Notes: generated from the sequence alone by a model not told the origin. Shown: positions 1-11,801, counted from the stretch's first letter. The stretch: 64,000 bases of DNA from Owenia fusiformis (GCA_903813345.2 CAIIXF020000003.1:29713248-29777247), one strand, 5' to 3'. Made by a program: numbers and translations.

Positions 1-507
1 AATAGACTGCAGTCATAGCTTAGTTGTAAAGAAAACAAAAGAAGTTGGGACGTGGTCATGCTTGAATACGATTTTAAATATATATCGCCGTTTACATTTG
101 TTGAAATCGGCCTGTATTAATTTCAACAGGTGATCGGTGTACAAGGGCATATATTTGAGTTATTGGTTTAACGATAAGTATGACCTATGAGTGGGTAACG
201 TTTTACAAATGCATGAAACAAATACTCCAATGGCCTAATCTCAATTTTCCTGCATAAACTATTACATTGAAATGATGGTCATTTGCTCTCTAACTTCCGC
301 ACCGCATACGTAACTTCGTAACAATTCAATAAGCCAAGACAGGACCGCTATAATCGCTACATGCCAGTGAATACTGGTTAGTATTTTTGCTGATTCTTGA
401 TTTATATCCGTGTGTATTAGGAACGAACGGGGGGGGGGGTTCACTGTATATAAACCTTGACGGGGATCCACGGCGTACAGGGGTTACCTTTTTTGACATT
501 TGGTATG
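1..507. other. Non-coding, nothing recognised
   Basis: No exon with convincing splice sites or a protein family signature was found on either strand. A poly-G run lies at about 429-439. The short open frames here look like chance. Confidence 0.5.
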
Positions 508-1161
508 GCAATGGTAAAGATTAAAAGGTGGATTGGATCGAGTGGATTGGATTCATGTAAAAGGTGGATTGGATTGGCTATCTTCAAAATATGGATTTTC
601 CTTTAAAAAATTCTATTGATCTCCCTTTAGGAAGATTGGTGCTCTCATCACTTGCACAATGTCAAATAATAGATGTAATATTATTTTGCTTGGGTGGGCT
701 AGAAGGATGACCTGGTACCCGCTTTCTGATACACAATCTTATTCATTCCAAGTGTAATTTGAGACATTTCATAAATCATAAGGCAGTCTGGTTTGAAGAT
801 CCATATCATCTGTTTTCAATCCAAACAGAACATACCAGAAATGTTTTGTGAACATTCACACATTAATTTGAATGACATGTTTTCTTTTTCTAAAGATATA
901 TGTCTTACAAAAGTTGATTTACAAGGGAAAGCGGTTAAATACTTAAGAGTGTCCATGAACTAATTGGAGTATGTATTTTTCCATTGCTTTGTTCTGATTT
1001 CTCAAAAGGGACCTGTAATACTCTAGAGGGAAATTGTTTAGAAGGAGATCAACAGAATTTTTTTATAAGAAATTCCACATTTTGATGATTCCCAATCCAA
1101 TCCACCTTTTACATGAATCCAATCCACTCGATCCAATCCACCTTTTAATCTCTACCATGGC
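508..1161. mobile_element. Foldback/MITE-like element with ~70-bp terminal inverted repeats
   Basis: The left arm (508-575), rich in repeated GGATTGGAT blocks, returns as its reverse complement at about 1086-1161 with only a few mismatches. The roughly 500 bp between the arms has no coding capacity that I recognise. No clear target-site duplication is visible, so the superfamily is unknown. The following stretch, 1162-1789, shows no recognised feature and precedes the OTU exon. Confidence 0.7.
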
Positions 1162-1789
1162 AATAGACACAAATTTTAGGATCTGGTATGAGAATGCCCC
1201 CCAAAATTATTATTTTGAGGTATGGGATGGGAATGGTTAGATTTTTCCACTTTCTGGTCTAAGAACAAAAAATGGTCATGTAAAATATGTTACCTCACAC
1301 TTGTGGTGGGCATTTGTCTAGTAGCTACACATATTCTTAATTTGAGGTTGTTTTGTATTGTAATCCTCAGATCTCCCTTCTTTTCGGGGCCTTCAGTTTG
1401 AATTTAGTTTTATGCTCTTGTGTCGCATTGGTCCTATATTTGGACATTTGTATGGCTTTTGAGCGTGGTATGGAAATATATTGATGTTTGAGGACTCAGC
1501 CTAGGACCCCCGTTGAATTTTGTATAGAGTGAACACCCGGGGTTTTAGGCTGATTTCATTAACCAACTAATGATCACTGAGATATACTGGGTCTTCCTCT
1601 ATTTCAAGAAAATGCATGATAAGTAGATAAGAGGGGTATTTGTGTATAGGAGCCTCTTTGGTACTAAATATATAAATAAAATGTCAACTTTCAGAAAACA
1701 TACTTGCATTTCAAAGATGTGTGAATCAGATTGCTTAACAAGCAAATATCTCACTATAGGTTTAAGTCTGTTTTATCATCTACTTTCAG

Positions 1790-2120
1790 CCAAATGAAGA
1801 ACACGTGATATCACTTTTTGATGGAGAATCCAATGAGGAATGGAAGAAACACAGAGCTCTCACATCAACAGAAGACAAGTATGATCAAGAATCATTTCTT
1901 TCTTGGTATACAGAGTCCTACATGAACAAGCCTGGAACATGGGGAGACTATATCATGATATGGGCATGCACACAACTATTTGATGTGAATGTCCAAATCT
2001 TTACAGCAGGATATGATGAACCATATACAATTGTCGCAAAGGAAGATGATGCTATCAGGAATGTTATCAGACTGGGATACACCCAACAAATTCATTTTGT
2101 TGGATTGGTGAGCAAACCAG
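1790..2120 (+). CDS. Internal exon: C-terminal half of an OTU-type cysteine protease domain
   Basis: The exon runs from a CAG acceptor (1788-1789) to a GTACTT donor (2121) and is open in one frame, starting in phase 0 and ending in phase 1 (110 codons plus one base). The protein carries the OTU C-terminal pattern: a WGD followed by an aliphatic helix (WGDYIMIWACTQLF), a strand with VNVQIF, and a terminal IHFVGL whose His is in the place of the OTU catalytic His. OTU proteins are mostly deubiquitinases. The exon with the catalytic Cys (usually in a DGNCLF-like motif) was not found in the 1.8 kb upstream, so the gene probably starts outside the window. The phase-1 end matches the next candidate exon at 4148. 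OTU assignment is fairly sure; linkage to the downstream exons is inferred from phase and order. Confidence 0.68.
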
Positions 2121-4147
2121 GTACTTTAAATATTAAATTTTTATATCTGCATTATCTATTATGCAAAACATTTAGCATATAGCATATGGTGATTTGATTT
2201 ATTATAATTTCAGTATTTATAATTTATATTTATATACATTTATCTGCATCTTCATCAGATGAACTAATAATAACAAGGCACATGACGTGAATGAGATAAC
2301 TCAATCGAAAAAACCTTCAAAATGGCCGTTAGAAAACAAGATGGCTGCCCAAAAGTTAATCAGCTCTAAAAGTTAATCGCTTTTCCTGAAATGGTGATGA
2401 CAAGATTCATCGAAAAATTTTCAAAATGCCTACCAGAAAACAAGATGTATGTTATTACATGTACATATATTTGATATATTTTTATTCTTGGTACGAGTTC
2501 TATTCACAGCATAGAATTCCCCTGCTGGGGGGGGGGGCAAGGGTATAAGCTATGAGTATGTTTAAAGAGAATGGAGAAAAGAATGAAAACAGACAAGTGG
2601 AACATTACAGTGGTATGCGGTGCATTCAAAAGAAGCTTCTGTTGGAAAACCATTCCTGTATATAATTTCACAACAACTCCCCTAATTTAATATGCCATAA
2701 GGCATGAATTATTTTTCATGAATCATATGACAAATATGTTAATATATTCAGGGTGTTCAAATAAAATGCAAGCACAAGTGCCAAAAAAGCAAAATTCTAC
2801 AATTTAATGGACTGATCTCCCAATATTATTGACACAGGAAATTGTTGTAGATGTAATTTAAATTATTCATTCAGAGTCTCAAATGATGTGGGAGAGTCAG
2901 AATCCAGTCAGAGAGTGAAGGATACACATCATTCATTAAACTAAATAATTCATAACTAGAAATCGGCAACTCAAAGGAGTAGCAAATCCCAACGAACACT
3001 AAATTCATGAATCTGTATATGTCAGAATGTAATATTCACCATCTAGTCTACCCTTGATTAAATTTTAGGCAGATATTAAAAGACATACATTAGATATAGA
3101 TCAGAATTCCCACTGATTTAAGCATTTGTAGGACCATTTCAGAGTTTCAAAGGCACATATCATAAAAACAATACAATATTTGAGCTCTAATATAGTATCA
3201 TGTCACCATAGTTTGATGAGATCTCATAGTAATAGCAAATTCCTGCTCTAGACAGCCATTTAAAATTTTCTGAGGCACGAAAAAAAAACAACATAATTGT
3301 GATTTACTCAATTTGAGTATAAGTATAATATTGCCATACTTTGAAGAGATCAAATAATTATTGAGAAAACCCACATTAAGCAGCCATTTTTTATTTTAAA
3401 AGGCCCGAATCAGAAAATGATACAATATTTGCAATCTAAATTGCCTTTCATTTGAGTATAGTAAAGCTCATTTTCCTGACCCTCCGTACATGGCCTCTGG
3501 GGGTCAGGGTAAAAAACGCAGAACACAATGTGAAATAGATAGATGTTGTGAATATACTACCAAAATTACGAACAATAATATTTATTACTTTGGTTTAAAA
3601 TGAAAATTTTAGATTTTCGTATAATATTTCCACCATTTTTAAAGCAGCAGCCATCGTGAAAAAAATCTTTTGAGTAAAACTATTTTCCGATATACTACTT
3701 TCCACCAAATATGAAGAAACTCCATTCCGACGGACAGATAGACTAACTGACTGATGGAGGGAGGGCTTCAAAATATCCCTACAGAACTGCATTCGTTTGG
3801 ATAACTAGAAGCACAGTGATAATAAATATTGCACTTTAAAGAGCAAAATGATCACCATGAAATTTACCTTGCATGCCAAAGCCTAATCAGATTTTGGCAC
3901 GAGTCTGCTCTTGCGTGTGTAGAATTTAAATTGAACAGACAAGCAGTTTTCCTGGAATTTAAATGACAAGATTTATCAAAAAATCTAAAATGACCGATTC
4001 ATCAAAGAATTCAAAAGGGCCACCATGTAATTTAACCAGCATGCCCAAAACCTTATCAGTTGTTGCATGTGCAAAAATGAGCAGTTTTCCTGATATTTTA
4101 ATAACAAGATTATTGATGAGATTGTAAACTATAATGTGTCTTTTCAG
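2121..4147 (+). other. Intron carrying dispersed repeats
   Basis: Inferred intron between the OTU exon and the 4148 exon. It contains a poly-G run near 2527, short 'aagatggctgcc'-type repeats at about 2290-2450 and 3840-4100, and a copy of the R2 repeat family at about 3170-3790. No further exon was recognised. Confidence 0.5.
3170..3790 (+). repeat. Dispersed repeat family R2, copy 1
   Basis: This block carries the landmarks 'acaatatttgcaa', 'catttgagtata', 'gtgaaatagatagat', a 'taaagc' block and a terminal 'gacggacagatagac' block. The same ordered landmarks recur at about 28790-29300, 39285-39886, 50180-51240 and 60420-61470. It has no coding capacity. The order of blocks suggests one ancient interspersed element, but I cannot assign its class. 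Confidence 0.6.
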
Positions 4148-4237
4148 AAAATGTAGATGAAGAGTTAAGAACCATACTTGCAACATTAAAGCTGAATGCA
4201 GAGCATGCAGAAGGGCGTTCTGCTGGAACATCTAAAG
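4148..4237 (+). CDS. Small linker exon (phase 1-1) of the OTU/TPR gene
   Basis: A 90-bp exon between a TTTTCAG acceptor and a GTGAGA donor. Entered in phase 1 from the OTU exon it reads without a stop as an acidic, probably helical segment (ENVDEELRTILATLKLNAEH...) and leaves in phase 1. It matches no family I know. Support is splice sites, phase agreement and position only. Confidence 0.45.
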
Positions 4238-4556
4238 GTGAGAGCATGGCATATCAGATCACTTCCAAATTTTAAATTATCAAACTAAAGTTATAATATA
4301 AAGAACATTACATTATTGCATGGCTTTTTATTTCTTGGTAAGACTAAAACTATGTATATCTTACCAATTTGGTTTTCAGGAAAAAGTCACATTAATATAC
4401 AGTTCTCACATTTCATGACATTTCAAGACATTTCATATTATCATAAAGATTTATATAATTCTAGATATGGACATCGGCATTTAGCATGTTGCATTCAGAA
4501 AGAACAGAGAAATAAATAAATACATGTATACTACTAACATAGCAATATGATTTTAG

Positions 4557-4679
4557 CTGACACACAATCTTTACACAAAAGAGTATCTGCCACCCAAGAA
4601 GAAAATCTAATACCAAGACAAGAATTATTTGAAGCAAACTCTACAGGCACAATTTTATCATTAAAACAAAACAGGGTGT
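4557..4679 (+). CDS. Small linker exon of the OTU/TPR gene, 3' end disturbed by a MITE
   Basis: Begins after TTTTAG (4551-4556) in phase 1 and reads ADTQSLHKRVSATQEE... through an open, charged segment. The original donor is unclear because an inverted-repeat element begins at 4675. Of the GT dinucleotides at the junction, only the one at 4680-4681 keeps the phase needed by the 5317 exon. That donor would lie inside the element. The end coordinate is therefore tentative. Confidence 0.35.
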
Positions 4680-4962
4680 GTACCAAATTAAGGGTGACAG
4701 TTGAACGTGCGGGGTAAGGTATGATATATATCTCAGGTAAATGTTTGGAGTTTGTGTAGGTTTAATTATAAAATATAAAATTCACAGACAAGTTCACTGT
4801 CTTGGATGATGTAACAGATATTTACATATAAAAATATCTAGAAACGAGACCAAATCTTTCTGAAACAATTAAAACATCAGTTTGCTCAAATCGCATCATC
4901 CTCATGTTGTACATGTACCTTATCCCATGCGTTCAACTGTCACACTTAATTTGGTACACACC
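4675..4962. mobile_element. MITE with ~45-bp terminal inverted repeats at an exon edge
   Basis: GGTGTGTACC opens the element at 4675 and GGTACACACC closes it at 4962. The arms (4675-4720 and 4918-4962) are reverse complements with a few mismatches. The left end abuts the last readable codons of the 4557 exon. No target duplication is obvious. Confidence 0.75.
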
Positions 4963-5316
4963 AAGTGAACTAGACTATTTGAGATGGGTACATTTAAAAA
5001 TATTGGAACCCTAACACAGCAAAATCTGTATATCTGAACACCTGGCTAACTGAAACTCCTCCAAATTTGAAATCCTTATTCTCCACTTGACTCCAATGTT
5101 AATATAACCTTGAAATATTAACACATCTCAATTTGAACAGAAAACAGTCACATTTGAAAAATAGTAAATCTGTCTTATGTGAACACGTTTCATAAAATAA
5201 GACATGTTTTATACAAAGTTCCTCAAATCATTATTTATTAAACACTGTTCAGGTAGATGAGAAGAAAACATTAATAATGTATGCAAGCAAAATATAATCA
5301 ATGTAAAATATTGCAG

Positions 5317-8300
5317 AAGTAACTTCGAAACAGTACAGCCTTGGGAAGCAAATCAATGAGTGTAATCAAGAGACAGAGCTGAAAAAGCAAGCTGACCTGA
5401 TGTGCCAACTTGGAGATGAGTACATAAAAACAGCAGAAATATCAAACATCTGGTATGAACATTATGTGTGGGCATGTGCGCTGTTCAATGCAGCACAGTG
5501 CCGTCTTGAGAAACTATGGAATTCTCACAGACAGACCAATGAATCATTTGCAGACAATCCTGGTGAGTCATTTTATGATAAAGATTACATCGAACAGAGA
5601 AAACAGGTAATTGAAACAAACTTTTTGAGAAAATTATCAATTCAAAATAAAACAATCACAACATCAGCAGAATCAACAAGCAGGTACAAACAAATTTTAA
5701 AATCAATGCGGGAATATTCCAAAACAACTGTAAATGATATTATAAATAATGATATGATTGTCGATGAATTAACATCTGAGATTAAGGAACCAGATGAAGA
5801 TAGGACAATAGCAAACAGTAGATCTTTTTACGATAATCTCACAGAGAAAATCTTCGAGTTTTATAGATTAATGCTAAAAGATTGTATGACTGACATTGGA
5901 ATTCCAGAATGTAAGTTTGCAATGATTGCACTTGGGTCAATTTCCCGTAAAGAGGTGACAGCTTATTCTGATATAGAGTAGGCAATTTTGTTTGACCCAA
6001 TGGGGAAATCAGTTGAACAGGTTAAAACCCACTTGCGTATGATTGTTTATTACATGCACCTTAAGGTACTTAATTTAGGAGAGACTATCTTGAACAATCT
6101 TGACATACCCGTTTTGACTGATTTCAATAGACATCTACCTGATAATTTACCAAACATAGACTTCTGGGACAATGTGACAACGCGTGGGGTTTCATTTGAC
6201 GGAACACATCCCTCTGCCAGCAAAACTCCCATTGGTCGAAAGTCCAGAGAGAAACCTGATAAGCCTCAACGACTTGAGTTGGTTATGACCATAGATGAAA
6301 TGACCAGTTACCAGCATAAGGAAGCTTCTGTGAAAGAGGGATATCATCTTGGTGATGTTTTGATGAATTCAACTTTTATCACTGGAGATGAGACTCTCTG
6401 GAAAGAATATAATGACAAAGTTCATTTCATATTAAATTCCCCTTCAACGACAAAGATTGTCTCTAATGGACAAGAGCGAGCATTAAAAACACTGAAAGAT
6501 GACCTTGAAGAATATGCTAAAAACCCACTCACCAGTGAATCATTCAGAAAAGAAATACATACTAAACATGATGTGTACAGGTTTGCAACTATTTCGATAA
6601 ACATTCTTAAGCTAAAGTATGGTTGCAAAAGTTTTGCCCCTCTTGATATTTTAGAGGAATTACATGATATGAAAGTCTTGACTGAAAGGGCAAAGAAAGA
6701 TTTACAAATGATGGTTTGTATAGCTATAAACCTCAGGCACATGGTGTACAGTGGTTTTGGAGAGCAAAAAGAACTGATTTCATTTTTGATAAGTGAATCT
6801 GAAAACGACAAAGGCATAAATAATCCCAAATATGTACTGCCTGTCAGAGGATACACAGCCATAGTGAGTTTTTTTACTGTTTTCATACCATGGTCTGAAT
6901 TCTTACTATCAAATAGAGACAACCAAGCAGAGTGGTCACATTATGAAAGATACACTGAAAATAGTAATATCATCAAGGGAAAATTATACAAAGATTTAAA
7001 CTTTTCTCAAAAAGCATTGTTTGCCTTTAAATCTGAGTTACAAATATGCACAATTGATGGTATAAATAACAATGAGAGCAAAATTGCTTATATTCAAGCA
7101 GAAATTGGTTTGTTGTATCAAGCACAATGTAACTATAAAGATGCCTTACAATACCTTAGGGAATGCTTAGCCTTAAGAAGGAAGATACATTGCTATAATC
7201 CTCACTCTAGTGTTGCAAACACATTGGGCAATATAGGCATAGTGTATGGGAGACTTGGACAGTACACAACAGCACTGGAATACTGTAACAAGAGTCTTGC
7301 AATGATGACATCACTATTTGGAAGTAATCCTCACTCTAGTGTTGCAGACACATTGGGCAATATGGGCATTGTGTATCAGAGTCTTGGACAGTACACAACA
7401 GCACTGGAATACCTCAACCAGAGTCTTACAATGGAGACATCACTATTTGGAAGTAATCGTCATTCTAGTGTTGCAGACACATTGGGCAATATAGGCAATG
7501 TGTATCAAAGTCTTGGACAGTATACAGCAGCTCTGGAATACTATAACAAGAGTCTTACAATGATGACATCTCTTTTTGGAAGTAATCCTCACTCTAGTGT
7601 TGCAGACACATTGGGCAATATAGGCAATGTGTATCAAAGTCTTGGACAGTATACAACAGCACTGGAATACTATAACAAGAGTCTTACAATGAAGACATCA
7701 CTATTTGGAAGTAATCCTCATTCTAGTGTTGCAGCCACATTGAACAATATAGGCATTGTGTATGAGCTTCTTGGACAGTACACAACAGCACTGGAATACC
7801 TCAACCAGAGTCTTACAATGAAGACATCACTATTTGGAAGTAATCCTCACTCTAGTGTTGCAGACACATTGAACAATATAGGCAATGTGTATCAGAGTCT
7901 TGGACAGTACACAACAGCACTGGAATACCTCAACCAGAGTCTTACAATGAAGACATCACTATTTGGGAGTAATCCTCACTCTAGTGTTGCAGACACATTG
8001 GGGAATATAGGCATTGTGTATAGAAGTCTTGGACAGTATACAACAGCACTGGAATACCATAACAAGAGTCTTACAATGAAGACATCACTATTTGGAAGTA
8101 ATCCTCATTCTAGTGTTGCAGGCACATTGAACAATATAGGCATTGTGTATCAAGGTCTTGGACAATATACAACAGCACTGGAATACCATAACAAGAGTCT
8201 TACAATGGAGACATCACTATTTGGAAGTAATCCTCATTCTAGTGTTGCAGACACATTGGGCAACATAGGCAATCTGTATAGAAGTCTTGGACAATACACA

Positions 8301-8438
8301 ACAGCACTGGAATACTATAACAAGTGTGACATGATGTTCAGAAAGGTCTATAATGATGATTCTCATCCTTATATTGTAAAGGCAGTAAGACTAATCTCAG
8401 AATGTCAGGAAAAACTTAGAATAAATACACATTCATAA
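5317..8438 (+). CDS. Last exon: GlnD/DUF294-like nucleotidyltransferase plus TPR array, interrupted by one in-frame TAG
   Basis: Starts after TTGCAG (5311-5316) in phase 1 and stays in one frame to TAA at 8436-8438, except for TAG at 5979-5981. Order: a helical N-terminal stretch (5319-5870); a nucleotidyltransferase core with GSISRKE and SDIE (5934-5978), fitting the G-S-x2-R-x-E ... S-D-x-D/E signature of the GlnD/DUF294 family; its continuation with a TTRGVSFDG/KTPIGRK segment (about 6178-6245); an all-helical region (about 6400-6900); two degenerate TPRs (about 6990-7196); and nine 43-residue TPR units (7197-8357). Such domains transfer nucleotides to protein or small-molecule targets, and TPRs bind proteins. 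With the OTU exon this suggests an OTU-NTase-TPR protein. The TAG falls directly after the SDIE motif, so this allele may be a pseudogene, a sequencing error, or need readthrough. The exact substrate is unknown. Confidence 0.75.
5979..5981 (+). other. In-frame TAG splitting the nucleotidyltransferase domain
   Basis: The frame is open for over 650 bp before and 2450 bp after this single stop. The protein context is ...YSDIE-stop-AILFDP..., and family members normally have a hydrophobic residue here to continue the strand. One base change would restore a sense codon. No frameshift or other lesion was found in the exon. Confidence 0.85.
7197..8357 (+). repeat. Nine tandem 129-bp coding repeats (43-residue TPR units)
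   Basis: AAT codons recur at 7197, 7326, 7455 and onward every 129 bp. Each unit encodes a helix pair around NPHSSVADTLGNIG and LGQYTTALEY, a kinesin-light-chain/nephrocystin-like TPR with one residue more than the common 42. Units differ at only a few bases, many at the same positions (GNI/NNI, YYNKS/YLNQS/YHNKS), which suggests recent amplification or homogenisation. The last unit decays at its C-terminal end. Confidence 0.92.
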
Positions 8439-10391
8439 AGAATGTTACTATGAGACAGATACAAGCTCTTGCAAAGGGTAACATAATAGAACAACATAAT
8501 CACACATCATCCAAATGTCAGTAAAGTAGTTTGATCAACATAAACACATGCTAGTGCCTCAACTCAAAATAGAAGATATAGCAAGGCACAATTGAGAAAC
8601 TGATATTTCAACCACCTATTCCCCTTTTATAACATGAGAAAAGATCAAGGTAATTGTCACACATTAGGCAGAAAAAAGATATTCAAAAGTCCTCCCCTTC
8701 TTACACAAACAGCCTTAATCACAACTAGCCTGAAATCATGAGAATCTAGATGTAACTATACCTTCCTCTAAGATGATTTCCAACACCTATGCTGATACAA
8801 TCTTGAAAACGGAGTTTGAAAGTACATGTAATAACAACCTCACAGCAACCCTAAATTCCACTAGCTAGAAGTAGCTATATTAACCTCTGTGAACAACAAA
8901 TGATTCTCTAACATGGATGCTAATATGATCTTCTAGACCAAGTTTAATAGTAAAAACAACCCCTCTGAGAACAACGAATGATTCTCTTGTATTGATGCTG
9001 ATATGATCTTCTAGACCAAGTTTAAGAGTAAAAACAATCTCACAATGTGCTCTATTTGAATTTCTCAACAAATCAAAATGCAGCATAGCCAATGTAGAAT
9101 GTTCTCTTAATCTCCATAGATGCATGCACGACCTTTAGATAGAGGCTGATGACAATGCCGGGATCGAAATCTTGATGGATATTCAATTTATGACTTCAAA
9201 TTGAGATTGGTTGAAGACAAGATCATAACAATTATTATGTATTTCCATTGATAAAAAACAAAAATACAAATACATCCATTAGGAAAGGAAACTACATGCA
9301 CTTAGTTTATCCCTCATTCTGATTCTAAAATGATAAAGTCCTGTTCCAGTCTGATTTTATTTTTCCGAATGACACCCCTACTATCTAAACAGAAACCCCA
9401 CTATCTTAACAAGGACATTAGTCATCATAACATGGACCTAATACCTATTTTGACATTGAGCTTATATATATTTCAACATGGACCTTATGACCTTATACCT
9501 ATTTTGATATTGACCCTATGCCTAACATGAATATTGTTTACCATAACACGACATAACATGAGGACCTAACTTAAAGTGGCAGGAGAGACTAGAGTGTAAA
9601 ATATTATGAGCAATCTTTCTCTGCCCTTACAAAGCTTTTTTCTGAGAAAGAAAATTGAATTATCTGGTCAAATATGTGAGTTATTGAAGATCTATGTACA
9701 GGTTATATCTAAACTTTATGAGCATATTCTTCCTTACATTTAAAACTAAAATATTCAACCCGTCTAGTCTTTGTTGCACTTATGACATGCACCATATCTC
9801 CTAGCAAAAGGCTGAAACAGGTGCAAGTGTAAAATACTCATCCTCATATTTAAAACCATTAAAATTTGAGTATAACTGTATGTAAATATAGTTCACTAAG
9901 TGCCCAGTAAAGTAAACAAGTATGTCACCTCTTTAGTGCAAAATAATATTCCCCTCAAATTTAACAAAACAGTTTTTTCTAAATTTCTCTGAGAATTCAG
10001 GTGTTCTCCACCATCATAAAAATGTTTCTGTTTGCTTCATATTTCTTGTGCTAAACATCCAAAGAAATGGATATTGGGCCTTCTAAGAAATCCAAGATGA
10101 ATATTTGTATCCCTTTTCATGCAAGCAGGATGAAAATTTTTCTCAAATGTATGTAGATGTATAATGGAGTCGATGCAATTACCCCGAGTGCTAAATGCCA
10201 CTTCCTAGTACATTAGGAGAATGATCGAAGCTCTCTTTTAGGATGCAAAATCAAACTTATGGAGAGGGTACAATGCAATGAAACAACCCAGAAATTAGAA
10301 CAAAAAGGTGTTTACATTTTGAGGTGTTCATTTTGGAGAATACCACACAAATATTTTATTCTAAAGTAATGATTGCCAATTCTATTCTTAC
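8439..10391. other. Intergenic region, no gene recognised
   Basis: Apart from the tandem repeat at 8766-9039, this is simple AT-rich sequence. It could hold the 3' part of the tentative minus-strand gene whose exons lie at 10392-16389, but no matching phase-2 exon was recognised. Confidence 0.45.
8766..9039. repeat. 78-bp tandem repeat, 2 good copies and 1 diverged
   Basis: Copies at 8884-8961 and 8962-9039 share the landmarks 'gatgctaatatgatcttc' and 'agtaaaaacaa'. A more diverged unit precedes them at about 8766-8845. Confidence 0.7.
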
Positions 10392-10486
10392 CAAGTGACA
10401 GGAAACTTGTCAGCTATACCCTCCAAGCTCAACTCCTCTGCCTCAGTTTGGTCAATGCATCTCTTCAAAAACTCTTCACCAAGGAT
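10392..10486 (-). CDS. Candidate exon, minus strand: death-domain-like segment, part 2
   Basis: On the minus strand the exon has a TATAG acceptor (just above 10486) and a GTAAGAA donor (10391-10385). Only phase 0 is open: 31 codons plus two bases, reading ILGEEFLKRC... to ...GIADKFPVT. It joins in phase to the 12438-12506 exon, giving ...TKQWK-ILGEEF..., the W-x2-L helix pattern of death-fold domains, with a later P where many death domains have one. Family call is by pattern only; no further exons completing the domain were found. Confidence 0.4.
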
Positions 10487-10574
10487 CTATATTCAATAAA
10501 CATTATTAAAGTTTTACAAAGATGAGACCCCTTCATTTATTTCTGCTTCTTGGCAATGATTTCAGATGTAAATA

Positions 10575-11801
10575 CAGGGTGAGCCAAAACACAATACCCA
10601 AGCTAAAGATGAATATCATATGATATATTTTAAATCATGCCATGTATTATATATCACTTTAAAGTCTCCGATAAATCGGGCTACGTATACCGCCGTGTTT
10701 ACATTAGGGGATTAGAAGAGTTTATTTTTTATTTAGGTATGCAAGCTACGTATATCAATATTAGGCCTTCATTCATGTACTCGTGTGCATGTAATCTGCA
10801 TGCCCTTCAATATTATGTAAACCAGGCTATTCAAGTGCTGTATAATGTACACTATTTATGTGTGTACTACATACAATACAATTCCCTGGGAAACAAAACA
10901 CAGATACTTTTTATATGTTCAAAATGAGCCATTTGATTGATGCAAACACTAAATAGCTTCATAAATAACATCTACAAAGTATATCTAATAATAATTTTCA
11001 ATTTCAATGGTGAAACTTCCCTGGTTACGATTATATGGGAAATCATCACGAGACGAAGATCGTTCGCCTTCCTGGCTTACCTCTGAATCGTGTACCTGGT
11101 AATCTCTTTATATAGTTTAGCGAGAGCGGTGCGCCTGCGCAGTTTTAAACTTTGGCGCACACTTTAAGAGAAAAACATTGTTGAATTCAGTTCTCCATAT
11201 CGATACCACTCCTTTGTCATCATTGTTCAAATCAGGAGGTTGTTCAATGGAATAAAATAGCAAAATCACGTCCTAACAAAATGGCACCATCCAATTGACA
11301 AAGCGTTGTTTTCTTTTGGAGTTAGAGACTGAAATTGACACCAGGGTTGTCATGAGCGACCAAATAATCATTCACTGCAGATTTTCAAATTGTAGAAAAT
11401 GGAGGGAAATTTGAACTTTGGCACCTTAAAAAGAGGAACATTTATACAAGTTTAGTGCAAAATTCACCAATAGTACTTATATCCTTTGAATTTACTATCA
11501 ACTGGGTATTACTCTTAAATAGATTTATAATGATTCAATCAAGTATACTGAGTGCTGCTGTGACTATAGTATGAAAGGAAACTCGGGAATTTTCATTTTT
11601 ACATTTTTGGTCGTTCGTGACACCCCTGGTGTCATTTTTAGCCTCGACTTCACAAGAAAATAAGCGTTTTCAATCGGATGGTGTTATATTGTAGTGAAAT
11701 GATTTCCCTGTAAAATGATATATAATACATGGCATGATTTAAGATATATCAAATGAATCAATCATATTTAAACTAGTTATTGTTTTCTTTGGCCCAACCT
11801 G
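10575..11801. mobile_element. Tc1/mariner-type non-autonomous element, TA-flanked, long inverted repeats
   Basis: Ends CAGGGTGAGCC (left) and its near reverse complement GGCCCAACCTG (right), each next to TA (10573-10574 and 11802-11803). The inverted similarity extends over 100 bp around 'catgccatgtattatatat'. A second nested inverted pair lies at about 11283-11376 and 11605-11695. No transposase sequence was recognised. It lies in the putative intron between the minus-strand exons at 12438 and 10486. Confidence 0.8.

Noticed and set aside
1034-1066. EGNCLEGD-like peptide as the missing OTU catalytic Cys exon
   Set aside because: It lies inside the foldback element, lacks an acceptor, runs into a stop and does not continue with the expected OTU helix.
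5979-5981. TAG as a selenocysteine or recoding signal
   Set aside because: Selenocysteine uses TGA, and no readthrough-promoting context or downstream structure could be identified by eye; a plain mutation or sequence error is simpler.
6422-6922. 166-residue minus-strand open frame
   Set aside because: Antisense of the nucleotidyltransferase/TPR exon; no own signals.
7197-8357. The 129-bp repeats as a CRISPR array
   Set aside because: Repeats are contiguous, coding and without unique spacers.
8880-9125. 81-residue minus-strand frame with repeated LGLEDHISI
   Set aside because: It is the antisense translation of the 78-bp tandem repeat.
10637-10927. 96-residue open frame
   Set aside because: It sits inside the TA-flanked element at 10575-11801 and shows no transposase or other motif.
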